A stretch of 64,000 nt of DNA from CAVVXX01 sp963707975 (GTDB lineage Bacteria > Pseudomonadota > Alphaproteobacteria > Micropepsales > Micropepsaceae), in the NCBI GenBank assembly GCA_963707975.1, contig OY970177.1:496001-560000 (forward strand). The letters run 5' to 3'. The translations under genes and the position numbers were made by a program. The notes below the pieces were generated by a model. The model searched no databases. It was given only the letters and a program-made list of their open reading frames with translations, and had not been told where the DNA came from. Shown piece after piece: positions 1-6,488 of the stretch (its first letter is position 1; each line of letters starts with the position of its first letter).

Positions 1-539
1 GGTTGCGCTATTCCATTAGGGTGTCCGACAATAATTGGCGCGACCGGGTGTGAGCCCTCGGGCAGGCCAATAGTGGCTTTGCCTAGTGCAGTTTCCAACC
101 ATCGTTGCGCGAAACCGATCCAGCAAGTACCCAAATCCATCGCGCAGGCAGCCAGCATCAAGTTTGCCGCGGCCAGCGAACAATCTTCTACCGCCCAGTC
201 GTCATCTGAGCCAGCAGAAATCAAAATTAGAACGGGAGCATGATAGAATATTTGAAAGTCGGGATCGCTCAAGTGTGAATGAAAATGATCGGACGCTAGC
301 TCCGGTCTAAAGCTGGCTAAAATATGTTTCTTAGCATGCTGAGATATGCGATCGAGCAAATCCTGATTTTCTATTACTGTAAATAGCCACGGCTGCCGGT
401 CGACAGCGCTGGGTGCCTGTATCGCTGCATCAATCAGCGTAGTTAATTGTTCGCGACCAATTGGCTCGGCCGTGTATTGCCGAATTGCCCTTCGCCGATA
501 AATTGCTTCCAGGACGTCCAAAGCACGCTCCACTTCCAT
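1..539 (-). CDS. nitroreductase family protein (3' end cut by window edge)
   Basis: The reading frame opens at an ATG at 537-539 and stays open to base 1, so the C-terminus lies outside the window. The N-terminus has the nitroreductase pattern: an early RRAIRQYT segment (the R-R-x-R/Y-x-F/Y-T phosphate-binding region for FMN), then DAAIQAPSAVDRQPW, matching the family's A-x-x-A-P-S-x-x-N/R-x-Q-P-W block, and later an EDCSLAAANLMLAA helix followed by a G-x-x-x-C-W-I-G stretch. Such enzymes reduce nitro groups, quinones or flavins with NAD(P)H in the cytoplasm; the substrate cannot be told. It begins 9 bases after the SDR gene, which itself follows the CBS gene, so the three probably form one transcript from a promoter near 1.8 kb. 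Family call is firm; function is only generic. Confidence 0.85.
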   Translation of the reverse strand, partial: MEVERALDVLEAIYRRRAIRQYTAEPIGREQLTTLIDAAIQAPSAVDRQPWLFTVIENQDLLDRISQHAKKHILASFRPELASDHFHSHLSDPDFQIFYHAPVLILISAGSDDDWAVEDCSLAAANLMLAACAMDLGTCWIGFAQRWLETALGKATIGLPEGSHPVAPIIVGHPNGIAQ

Positions 540-548
540 TATTTGGCT

Positions 549-1316
549 TCAACGAGCCGTATAGCCGCCATCGATGACTAGTTCCGCTCCAGTTATAAAC
601 TTCGCTTCGTCCGAGGCGAGGTACACAACGCCCCAAGCGATGTCATCAGCTTCACCCATATGACCTAATGGATGCAAAGCATCGACCGCCTTGCGCCCAG
701 TCATCACATCTCCCAAATTATTCAGGTAATGTTCAACCATCGGAGTCCAAATAAATCCGGGGTGAATCGAATTAACCCGGATACGGTCAGCTGCATAGAA
801 CAGCGCGTCGGTCTTTGTCATTAATCGTACGGCGCCTTTCGAGGCATGATAAGGCGGCACATCGGGCGCGCCCACCAAGCCATAAATCGATGACAAATTG
901 ATTATACTGCCGCCTCCGGTGTGGCGTAGATGCCGAATTGCGTGCTTGGTACAAAAGAACACGCCCTTAACATTTATGGCCTGAACCCAATCCCATTCGG
1001 CTTCGCTGACCTCGTGGGTCGGCTTGCTTGCACCCGATACGCCAGCGTTATTTACCAACACATCGAACCGGCCGAAACGCTTGACGACGTCGTCGAAAAC
1101 TTTGCTGACTTGCTCCTCCTTACTGACGTCACAATGCCAGTAGCCTGCTTTTCGTCCGTTACCAGCGAGCTGCGCCGCGAAAGCCTGCCCTTCCTTATCA
1201 AGCACATCGAGGATTGCCACTGACGCGCCCTCTTCCGCCATGCGAGAAACTGCGGCGTGGCCAATTCCTAGCGCACCGCCCGTCACAATCGCGACTTTAC
1301 CTGTAAGGCGATTCAC
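549..1316 (-). CDS. SDR family NAD(P)-dependent oxidoreductase
   Basis: 255 residues, the usual length of a classical short-chain dehydrogenase. It has the glycine-rich cofactor motif TGGALGIG near residue 12, D at the end of the second strand (AILDV, which favours NAD over NADP), the NNAG motif around residue 90, catalytic Ser in INLSSIYG, and the YHASK catalytic Tyr/Lys pair near residue 157. The C-terminus SDEAKFITGAELVIDGGYT is the standard closing segment. It lies 22 bases downstream of the CBS-domain gene and 9 bases ahead of the nitroreductase, so it is probably the middle gene of an operon. The substrate is unknown. Confidence 0.9.
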   Translation of the reverse strand: MNRLTGKVAIVTGGALGIGHAAVSRMAEEGASVAILDVLDKEGQAFAAQLAGNGRKAGYWHCDVSKEEQVSKVFDDVVKRFGRFDVLVNNAGVSGASKPTHEVSEAEWDWVQAINVKGVFFCTKHAIRHLRHTGGGSIINLSSIYGLVGAPDVPPYHASKGAVRLMTKTDALFYAADRIRVNSIHPGFIWTPMVEHYLNNLGDVMTGRKAVDALHPLGHMGEADDIAWGVVYLASDEAKFITGAELVIDGGYTAR

Positions 1317-1338
1317 GCGTTTCTCCTTGCTATGATCT

Positions 1339-1758
1339 TCAACGATGATGGGCCGAAACTGCTTTTATGATTTCACCCGACAGGCGTGTCGCGGCCTTCC
1401 TCGCGACATCGCCGAGCGCCAACATGCCAACCATACGTTTCTTTTCGTTGATCACTGGCAGCCGACGGACCCTTTTCCGCTGCATCAGCCGGACAGCCTC
1501 GTCAATGCTCTGATTCGTTCTGCAATAAAGGATGGGTTTGGACATGACGTCGCGTGCGGTAAGCTTCTTCACTTCTCGGCGATTACCGAGGGCGCGACAA
1601 CAGATGTCGCGGTCCGTCACCATGCCCACTAGGCGGTCGTTCTCGCCAACCGGTATTGCGCCGATATCCTCATTGCGCATTTTCTTGGCGATTTGCGCAA
1701 GCGAGGTGTCAGGCCTCACCCATACCACGCCTTTATGCATTACATCTTTGACTTTCAT
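1339..1758 (-). CDS. CBS domain-containing protein
   Basis: 139 residues made almost entirely of two CBS repeats: DVMHKGVVWVRPDTSLAQIA...IPVGENDRLVGMVTDRDI (about residues 5-55) and DVMSKPILYCRTNQSIDEAV...LPVINEKKRMVGMLALGDV (about 70-125). Such stand-alone CBS pairs bind adenine nucleotides and act as energy sensors; they resemble mycobacterial Hrp1, which belongs to the hypoxic DosR regulon. It is the first gene of the minus-strand unit CBS-SDR-nitroreductase. A near-consensus FNR palindrome at 1811-1824 lies about 53 bases upstream of its ATG, which suggests induction at low oxygen. The ligand is not known. Confidence 0.9.
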   Translation of the reverse strand: MKVKDVMHKGVVWVRPDTSLAQIAKKMRNEDIGAIPVGENDRLVGMVTDRDICCRALGNRREVKKLTARDVMSKPILYCRTNQSIDEAVRLMQRKRVRRLPVINEKKRMVGMLALGDVARKAATRLSGEIIKAVSAHHR

Positions 1759-1810
1759 TTTTATCTCCAGTGTTTGAATTTATAAAATACGTTTCTAACC
1801 AGAAGAGTTA

Positions 1811-1824
1811 TTGATTTACCTCAA
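1811..1824. promoter_or_regulatory. FNR/FixK-like palindrome upstream of the CBS gene (one mismatch)
   Basis: TTGATTTACCTCAA fits TTGAT-N4-ATCAA with one mismatch in the second half-site. It sits in the 70-base gap between the PolX stop and the CBS start, in a suitable place for an activator site. Weaker than the other boxes in this window, but the same spacing. Confidence 0.5.
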
Positions 1825-1828
1825 ATCG

Positions 1829-3640
1829 CTATGATCGCCGCTTAAGCAGTTTACGGAGTTCCTGTAGCTCGCGCGTGTTCAAGACATCGTTTCGTTCCAG
1901 CCAGCCCCGCCGCGCCTGATCAACGCCATAACGCATATAGCCGAGCGTTTCGGCCGTATGCGCATCGGTAGAAATTGCAACTTTCAAACCTATTTCCTTG
2001 GCCAGGCGGCAATGCACATCAGTCAGGTCGAGGCGCGATGGCTGACCATTGACCTCCAGATAACAGCCCCGTTCAAGTGCCGCCTTCATGAGGCGTTTCA
2101 TATCAAGCTGATAAGCCTCTCGTTCGGTTAACAGTCGCCCGGTAGGATGCGCTATGATGTTAACATAGTGATTATCCATTGCACGAATGATGCGATCAGT
2201 CTGGTGCTGAACATCGAAGTCGAACTTTGAGTGAATTGCAGCGACGACCAAATCGAACTCACGCAAAGTATCGTCGTCTAACGCAAGTGAACCGTCAGCA
2301 AGAATGTCGACCTCAGCCGATTTCAATATGTGGATGCCATGTTGCCTGGCATTCAGCCTATCGATTTGGCCCATCTGGTTAGCAAAGCGCCGCGCATCGA
2401 GCCCATGCACGATGCCCATGCGTTTTGAATGATCGGTAATCGCAATATATGCATAACCAAGGGCTTTCGCGGCCTTGGCCATTTCTTCAAGCGTGTTTTC
2501 GCCATCACTTGCATTGGTGTGGGCGTGCAGGTCGCCCTTGATGTCTTTAAGTGCGATAAGATGGGGCAAGCGGCCAGCCTGCGCCGCCTCAATCTCGCCT
2601 CGGTTCTCGCGCAATTCGGGCTCGATGTACGGGAGACCAACCTTGGCGTAGACCTCGCTCTCGGTTTGTCCGGCGAGCCATTTCTTTCCCTTGAATACGC
2701 CATATTCATTGAATTTTAGCCCCCGCTTCATGCCCATGGCACGCAAAGCGATATTGTGCGCTTTGGAGCCCGTGAAATAGACAAGCGCGGCTCCATAACT
2801 GCGCTCTGGCACCACGCGCAGGTCCACCTGCAACTCCGACTTGAGCCGCACTGTGGCGCGTGTTGTCCCCCGCGCCATGACTTCCGCAACCTCGGGATAA
2901 GCGATGAAAGCTTCGATTGGCCGCGCACCGTTGCTGCAGGTAACAAGAATATCGATATCGCCAACGGTATCCCTGCGACGCCGATAGCTGCCGGCGATCG
3001 TGACCTTGCCGACGCCCGGCATGGCTTCGAGATAGTGGACGAGCGGCACCGCTATCTGTTCCGCCGTCATCAATTTGGTGCGCTGTTCTGACGAAATGTG
3101 GTGCTCAACCGCCTTGAGAATATTTTGCTCGATTTTGGGACCAAAGCCTGGAAGCTTTTGCAAACGCCTAGCATGCGCCGCCGTCGCAAGCTCCTTAAGC
3201 GACTTGATTTTCAGTCTTTTGAATATCGTCTTGATGCGCTGTGGTCCCAATCCTGGAATGTCGGCCAAATCGGTCAGCGCGCTGGGCAAGCGCCGTTTCA
3301 TCGCATCCAAATCCGCGAAGTGGCCCGTTGTTGCCATCTCTGTGATTTTGTGGGCGAGGTCCTCACCGATGCCAGGCAATTCGGTCAAATCGGCGCCCTC
3401 GGCCAACATCATATTGATGTCGCGCGGCAGGTTCTCGATCGTCCGCGCCGCATTATGATAGGCGCGAACGCGAAACGAATTGGCGCCTTCGATATCGAGC
3501 AGCAGGGCAAAGCGGTCGAAGAGGTCGGCAATTTCAGCATTATGAAGGCTGCCCACCTCAGGCTTAATTGGCGGCAGCGTCACTCGCGTAGACTTCTCTA
3601 ATTGGTGTTTTGCTATTGCGCGCATGAATCTCGAAACCAT
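1829..3640 (-). CDS. polX: PolX/PHP DNA polymerase family protein
   Basis: Bacterial family-X DNA polymerase fused to a C-terminal PHP phosphoesterase, used in base-excision and gap repair. The N-terminal helix-hairpin-helix region (HNAEIADLFDRFALLLDIEG, then ELPGIGEDLAHKI and DIPGLGPQRIKTI) is followed by the nucleotidyltransferase core GSYRRRRDTVGDIDILV with the catalytic Asp pair, and by a PHP domain with DLHAHTNASDGENT, ITDHS, EVDI, AIHS, IAHPTGR and STDAH metal ligands. The frame is open up to 3709, but that start would bury the FNR-type palindrome at 3687-3700, so I place the start at the ATG at 3640 (603 residues); a GTG at 3556 just before HNAEIA would give a length nearer the family norm of about 570. 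Likely FNR-controlled. Confidence 0.88.
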   Translation of the reverse strand: MVSRFMRAIAKHQLEKSTRVTLPPIKPEVGSLHNAEIADLFDRFALLLDIEGANSFRVRAYHNAARTIENLPRDINMMLAEGADLTELPGIGEDLAHKITEMATTGHFADLDAMKRRLPSALTDLADIPGLGPQRIKTIFKRLKIKSLKELATAAHARRLQKLPGFGPKIEQNILKAVEHHISSEQRTKLMTAEQIAVPLVHYLEAMPGVGKVTIAGSYRRRRDTVGDIDILVTCSNGARPIEAFIAYPEVAEVMARGTTRATVRLKSELQVDLRVVPERSYGAALVYFTGSKAHNIALRAMGMKRGLKFNEYGVFKGKKWLAGQTESEVYAKVGLPYIEPELRENRGEIEAAQAGRLPHLIALKDIKGDLHAHTNASDGENTLEEMAKAAKALGYAYIAITDHSKRMGIVHGLDARRFANQMGQIDRLNARQHGIHILKSAEVDILADGSLALDDDTLREFDLVVAAIHSKFDFDVQHQTDRIIRAMDNHYVNIIAHPTGRLLTEREAYQLDMKRLMKAALERGCYLEVNGQPSRLDLTDVHCRLAKEIGLKVAISTDAHTAETLGYMRYGVDQARRGWLERNDVLNTRELQELRKLLKRRS

Positions 3641-3686
3641 AGTCTTACTGCTTGTAAAAAAATTATCCCTTTCAAATGCTCTCACA

Positions 3687-3700
3687 TTGACCCAGATCAA
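3687..3700. promoter_or_regulatory. FNR/FixK-type palindrome upstream of polX
   Basis: TTGACCCAGATCAA matches the FixK/FNR form TTGAC-N4-ATCAA exactly. It is centred about 53 bases upstream of the proposed polX ATG at 3640, which suits class II or near-class II activation once a short leader is allowed for. Confidence 0.65.
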
Positions 3701-3839
3701 GTGTGACATCGAGCCAGATTCTTAAGGGCCGATAGACACAAACCTAGCCCGTTCGCAACCCATCTGGATGACGTCTCAATGATGGGGTAATTTCTCTATT
3801 CCACTGGTAAAATCGGTCAAATCACCAAGGAATCACTAC

Positions 3840-4277
3840 ATGGCAAGTTTTGCGCCTCAAAGCGGTATATTTGTGTTCGCTAAGTCGGTGTCTGTTTCGA
3901 TAGGTACACTCTTGACGCGACCAACCAGAGCCCAATTTTTCATGTTTCTCGTCTTGTCATGCACTGCCGCCTCGGCAGCGGTCCCCAATGACATGATTGG
4001 AAAATGGCGCTGGCAACAGTTCACGATTGAACTCACAGAGTGTCAACGCGATCGCATGTGTGCAAAAGTTATCGCCGGTCCTAAAAGTGTAGGCATGAAC
4101 ATTTTCGCTTCGAAGTTTGTCACAAAAAATGGGGTGTTATTTGGCCAAATCGTCGATCCTGGGACGAATGAAATTTACAATACTCGATTTCAGAAAAATG
4201 GTCCCGACAAATGGCGTCTTGACGGATGCACTGTCACGAGTGTCTGCCTTAGTGGGGAGTTTGTGCGCGTCAAGTGA
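3840..4277 (+). CDS. DUF2147-like secreted protein
   Basis: 145 residues as drawn; the mature part after about residue 48 reads like DUF2147 proteins: MIGKWRWQQFTIELTEC opening, CAKVIAGPKS, then IVDPGTNEIYNTRFQKNG and the closing DGCTVTSVCLSGEFVRV, equivalent to the family's G-x-W, C-G-x-I, D-P-x-N-G-x-x-Y and C-x-G/L-x-x-x-x-W pattern. A signal peptide is visible only if translation starts at the internal ATG at 3942 (MFLVLSCTAASAA, cleavage after ASA); with the first ATG the leader is unusually long. The function of the family is not established. Divergent from polX and separated from it by about 200 bases. Confidence 0.6.
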   Translation: MASFAPQSGIFVFAKSVSVSIGTLLTRPTRAQFFMFLVLSCTAASAAVPNDMIGKWRWQQFTIELTECQRDRMCAKVIAGPKSVGMNIFASKFVTKNGVLFGQIVDPGTNEIYNTRFQKNGPDKWRLDGCTVTSVCLSGEFVRVK

Positions 4278-4311
4278 ACAGGAGTTACAGGCTTTGTGCC
4301 CAACTACAATT

Positions 4312-4542
4312 TCAATCGAGCGCTCTCCCGAACCACTGCGATGCTAATAAGCATGTTCCGCCTACTATACCAACAGCGAGCCCAACTTCCCATAATGGCA
4401 CCAAGACGAACTCAAATTTCGTTGGATTACCAAAATTGAGGCTTGCGGCTAATCCCATGTAGGTCATCACGACATAAACTGCGATCAGTACAAGGCCTAC
4501 TATGCAAAACAACCAGCCCAAAAAGCGAAGAATTCTTTGCAT
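4312..4542 (-). CDS. small two-helix membrane protein
   Basis: 76 residues with two clear hydrophobic helices, LGWLFCIVGLVLIAVYVVMTY (about 8-28) and VLVPLWEVGLAVGIVGGTCLL (about 46-66), and a basic N-terminus (MQRILR). I do not recognise the family. It converges on the DUF2147-like gene with 34 bases between the stops. Codon choice and hydrophobic pattern are consistent with a real inner-membrane protein rather than a chance frame. Confidence 0.55.
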   Translation of the reverse strand: MQRILRFLGWLFCIVGLVLIAVYVVMTYMGLAASLNFGNPTKFEFVLVPLWEVGLAVGIVGGTCLLASQWFGRALD

Positions 4543-5126
4543 GGCTCACTCACATCCCGTTTGAGACCGAACCATTACTTGTTCCTTTCGAAAACCATTG
4601 TTCGCGGGTGTCATACAAGATTTTGCGCCTGGTGGCATTGGAAGTCACGCAATATCGGTGACCAGCCCAAGATAGATCAAAAAGTGCGTGGTCTCGTGCG
4701 CTGGGTGTATGCGGAGAATCCACTTCGGGGCGTGCTAAGGATTCTAAGCACACATTATCACTTCACATCCCCGGCTAATCCGACACTGCCTGCGCTAGGG
4801 CCGTATTCCATGCTTTCCTGACGCCGAACCGGTTGGTGAAACAGGGTAAGCAGATCCAGCATCTCCTGCGGCATCGCGACGGACAAATTCGGACCGAGCT
4901 AGCGGGTGCGCACTGTAATGGGATAGTCATGCGTGCGACTGACATCGGTCAGTCTGTCAGCCAGTCGATCCTCTTGCTAGACTGGCTGCCCCTTGAGTTC
5001 GACGCCCTCATCCTGCCATAAGAACCGCCGCCGTTCCTCGTCATAGTTGCGCATGTTGGGCGCCACAACGCCCATCGATAGTGTTTCGTGGATTGTCGGC
5101 CAAACGGTCGGCATCAGGGGCCGTGC
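4543..5126. other. 584-base gap; decayed coding DNA suspected, no intact gene
   Basis: No convincing gene. On the minus strand around 5060-4985 a short stretch reads PNMRNYDEERRRFLWQDEG, which looks protein-like (faintly reminiscent of the N-terminus of an acyl/acetyl-CoA synthetase), but it reaches stops within about 30 codons and no continuation is seen. I take it as a degraded remnant. The small plus-strand frames here have no family features. Confidence 0.3.
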
Positions 5127-5675
5127 TTACTTAGATAAGTGTACGGTGCTGGCTTGGGGCCCTTTCTCGCCCATCGTTTCGTGGAAACGAACGCGGGCGC
5201 CCGGCGAGAGATGCACGTGTTCGCCGATAACGCTGTTCTTGTGGAAGTAGACTTCGTGGCCGTCGGTGGCGCGGAGAAATCCATAGCCCCTATTGTAATC
5301 ATACGAAAGAACGGTGCCGAGCGGCTGCTCCTCGAGTGTCTTGACGTGGCCCTGCATGGCGCGAACGTGATCTTGCAATGTTCGCGTGGCGCGTCGGAAC
5401 GCGTCGTTCACGGCGAATTCCAGATCGGCGTGGCGCGCGTCCTGATGAGGCGTGCGCGTCACGGCTATTTCCCGGCCACCCGGAAGCGTCACGTGAATAT
5501 CGATCTCGTAGAGGCCGCCTTTGCGATGATGACGCCCCGGCGCACGAATGGTGACATGGCACGCGGTCAACCGACCGAACACCGCCTCAAGCCGCACGAC
5601 ATGCTCCGCGACCACGCGCTCAAGGGCCTCGCTGGTCTCTGCCCCGTGGAAATCTATCCTGAGTGGCGTCTGCAT
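5127..5675 (-). CDS. HPF/RaiA-type ribosome-associated protein fused to a cold-shock domain
   Basis: 182 residues. Residues 1-105 are an HPF/S30AE-like domain (LRIDFHGAETSEALERVVAE..., ending LEFAVNDAFRRATRTLQDH), the part that in HPF and RaiA docks on the 30S subunit and stops translation in resting cells. Residues 120-182 are a cold-shock-type OB fold: GTVLSYDYNRGYGFLRATDG with RNP1-like GYGFL, then VYFHKNSV with RNP2-like VYFHK. The frame is open back to 5750, but the ATG at 5675 has a GGAGG five bases in front and keeps the FNR palindrome at 5728-5741 outside the gene. Probably made under oxygen limitation to hibernate ribosomes. Domain calls are firm, regulation inferred. Confidence 0.88.
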   Translation of the reverse strand: MQTPLRIDFHGAETSEALERVVAEHVVRLEAVFGRLTACHVTIRAPGRHHRKGGLYEIDIHVTLPGGREIAVTRTPHQDARHADLEFAVNDAFRRATRTLQDHVRAMQGHVKTLEEQPLGTVLSYDYNRGYGFLRATDGHEVYFHKNSVIGEHVHLSPGARVRFHETMGEKGPQASTVHLSK

Positions 5676-5727
5676 TGGCGCCTCCATAATTTTGCGGCTA
5701 TTAGACACCATTTTGCGCCCGGAAAAT

Positions 5728-5741
5728 TTGACCGATATCAA
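5728..5741. promoter_or_regulatory. FNR/FixK palindrome between the HPF fusion and chaB
   Basis: TTGACCGATATCAA fits TTGAC-N4-ATCAA perfectly. It lies 53 bases before the HPF-fusion ATG on the minus strand and 49 bases before the first plausible chaB codon on the plus strand, so it may serve both directions. Confidence 0.65.
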
Positions 5742-5789
5742 TTCGTTCATGCGATCCTAGGCTACGATACGCTTGAATTTAAAAGAGTC

Positions 5790-6020
5790 ATTGCCCTGCC
5801 TTACGCTACCGATGAGGAATTGCCGCCGGGTGTGCGCCATCACCTGCCGCGTACCGCACAGGACATCTATCGTGAGGCGTTCAATCACGCTTGGTACACC
5901 TACACGGGCGATCCCCGCCATGAGGAAATTGCACACCGGGTGGCGTGGGCGGCCGTCAAACGCAGCTACCAAAAAGCGGGCGATACATGGGTGCCGGTCC
6001 ACGAGCAGCGGGCCCACTGA
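5790..6020 (+). CDS. chaB: ChaB family protein with no ATG start
   Basis: The frame encodes LPYATDEELPPGVRHHLP, then AQDIYREAFNHAWYTY, RHEEIAHRVAWAAVKRSY, which is the whole ChaB domain (about 60 residues; annotated as a cation transport regulator in E. coli, true role unclear). No in-frame ATG or GTG is found near the natural beginning; ATT at 5790 or CTG at 5796 are the nearest possibilities, and the frame remains open far upstream only as the shadow of the HPF gene. Either a rare start codon is used or the start has been lost. It is divergent from the HPF fusion and converges on the stress-protein gene. Confidence 0.7.
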   Translation: MALPYATDEELPPGVRHHLPRTAQDIYREAFNHAWYTYTGDPRHEEIAHRVAWAAVKRSYQKAGDTWVPVHEQRAH

Positions 6021-6072
6021 AGGTACTCAAACGCACTTCTGCGGCACCGAAGAAGATCGGTCGGCCAACGGC

Positions 6073-6411
6073 TCAGCCATTGCATACGCCTCCACCAGTT
6101 GAAATTTGCAGAAGCGCTGAAGTAGAGCATCCCAGATGCAGTAATCGACTTGGCATGTCGCTGAAATTGTCGGCCAAATTCTCCGCGAAGATACGCGCAG
6201 CCGCGAGGGTTGCTTTGGCTTCCTCTTCCAGCAATTCACCAGTGGCAACATTTTCAATTCGGCCGAACCGCTTGAGATCCGCACTGACCCCTCCTGCGAT
6301 CACCGTTAGAATGTTCAATTTTCCCCCAACTGCACACGCCAATTCAGCCGCAAATTTAACTGCGCGTTCGGCGCCGCGTGAACCATCCGATGCCACCAAA
6401 ATTTGCTTCAT
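6073..6411 (-). CDS. universal stress protein, C-terminally truncated
   Basis: Opens MKQILVASDGSRGAERAV at the ATG at 6411 (the frame extends 11 codons further upstream). The first 75 residues follow the UspA fold: first strand, S/D near the nucleotide pocket, helix with AVKFAAELA, second strand LNILTVI. After LAAARIFAENLADNF the expected ending, strand plus the G-x-x-G-x(9)-G-S/T ATP-binding loop, is absent; the frame ends 34 residues later in unrelated sequence, giving 112 residues against about 140-150. No frame nearby supplies the missing part, so this is a truncated copy or a deletion remnant. An FNR-like box at 6460-6473 precedes it. Confidence 0.75.
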   Translation of the reverse strand: MKQILVASDGSRGAERAVKFAAELACAVGGKLNILTVIAGGVSADLKRFGRIENVATGELLEEEAKATLAAARIFAENLADNFSDMPSRLLHLGCSTSALLQISTGGGVCNG

Positions 6412-6459
6412 ATGCCACTCCATTTTAAGCGCAGCATCGGCCATCTTGTTTATCCTTCA

Positions 6460-6473
6460 TTGAGGCAAATCAA
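6460..6473. promoter_or_regulatory. FNR-like palindrome upstream of the universal stress protein (one mismatch)
   Basis: TTGAGGCAAATCAA differs from TTGAT/C-N4-ATCAA at one position. It is centred about 55 bases before the ATG at 6411, matching the spacing seen for polX and the HPF fusion. Confidence 0.55.
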
Positions 6474-6488
6474 CGAGTGATGAAACAA

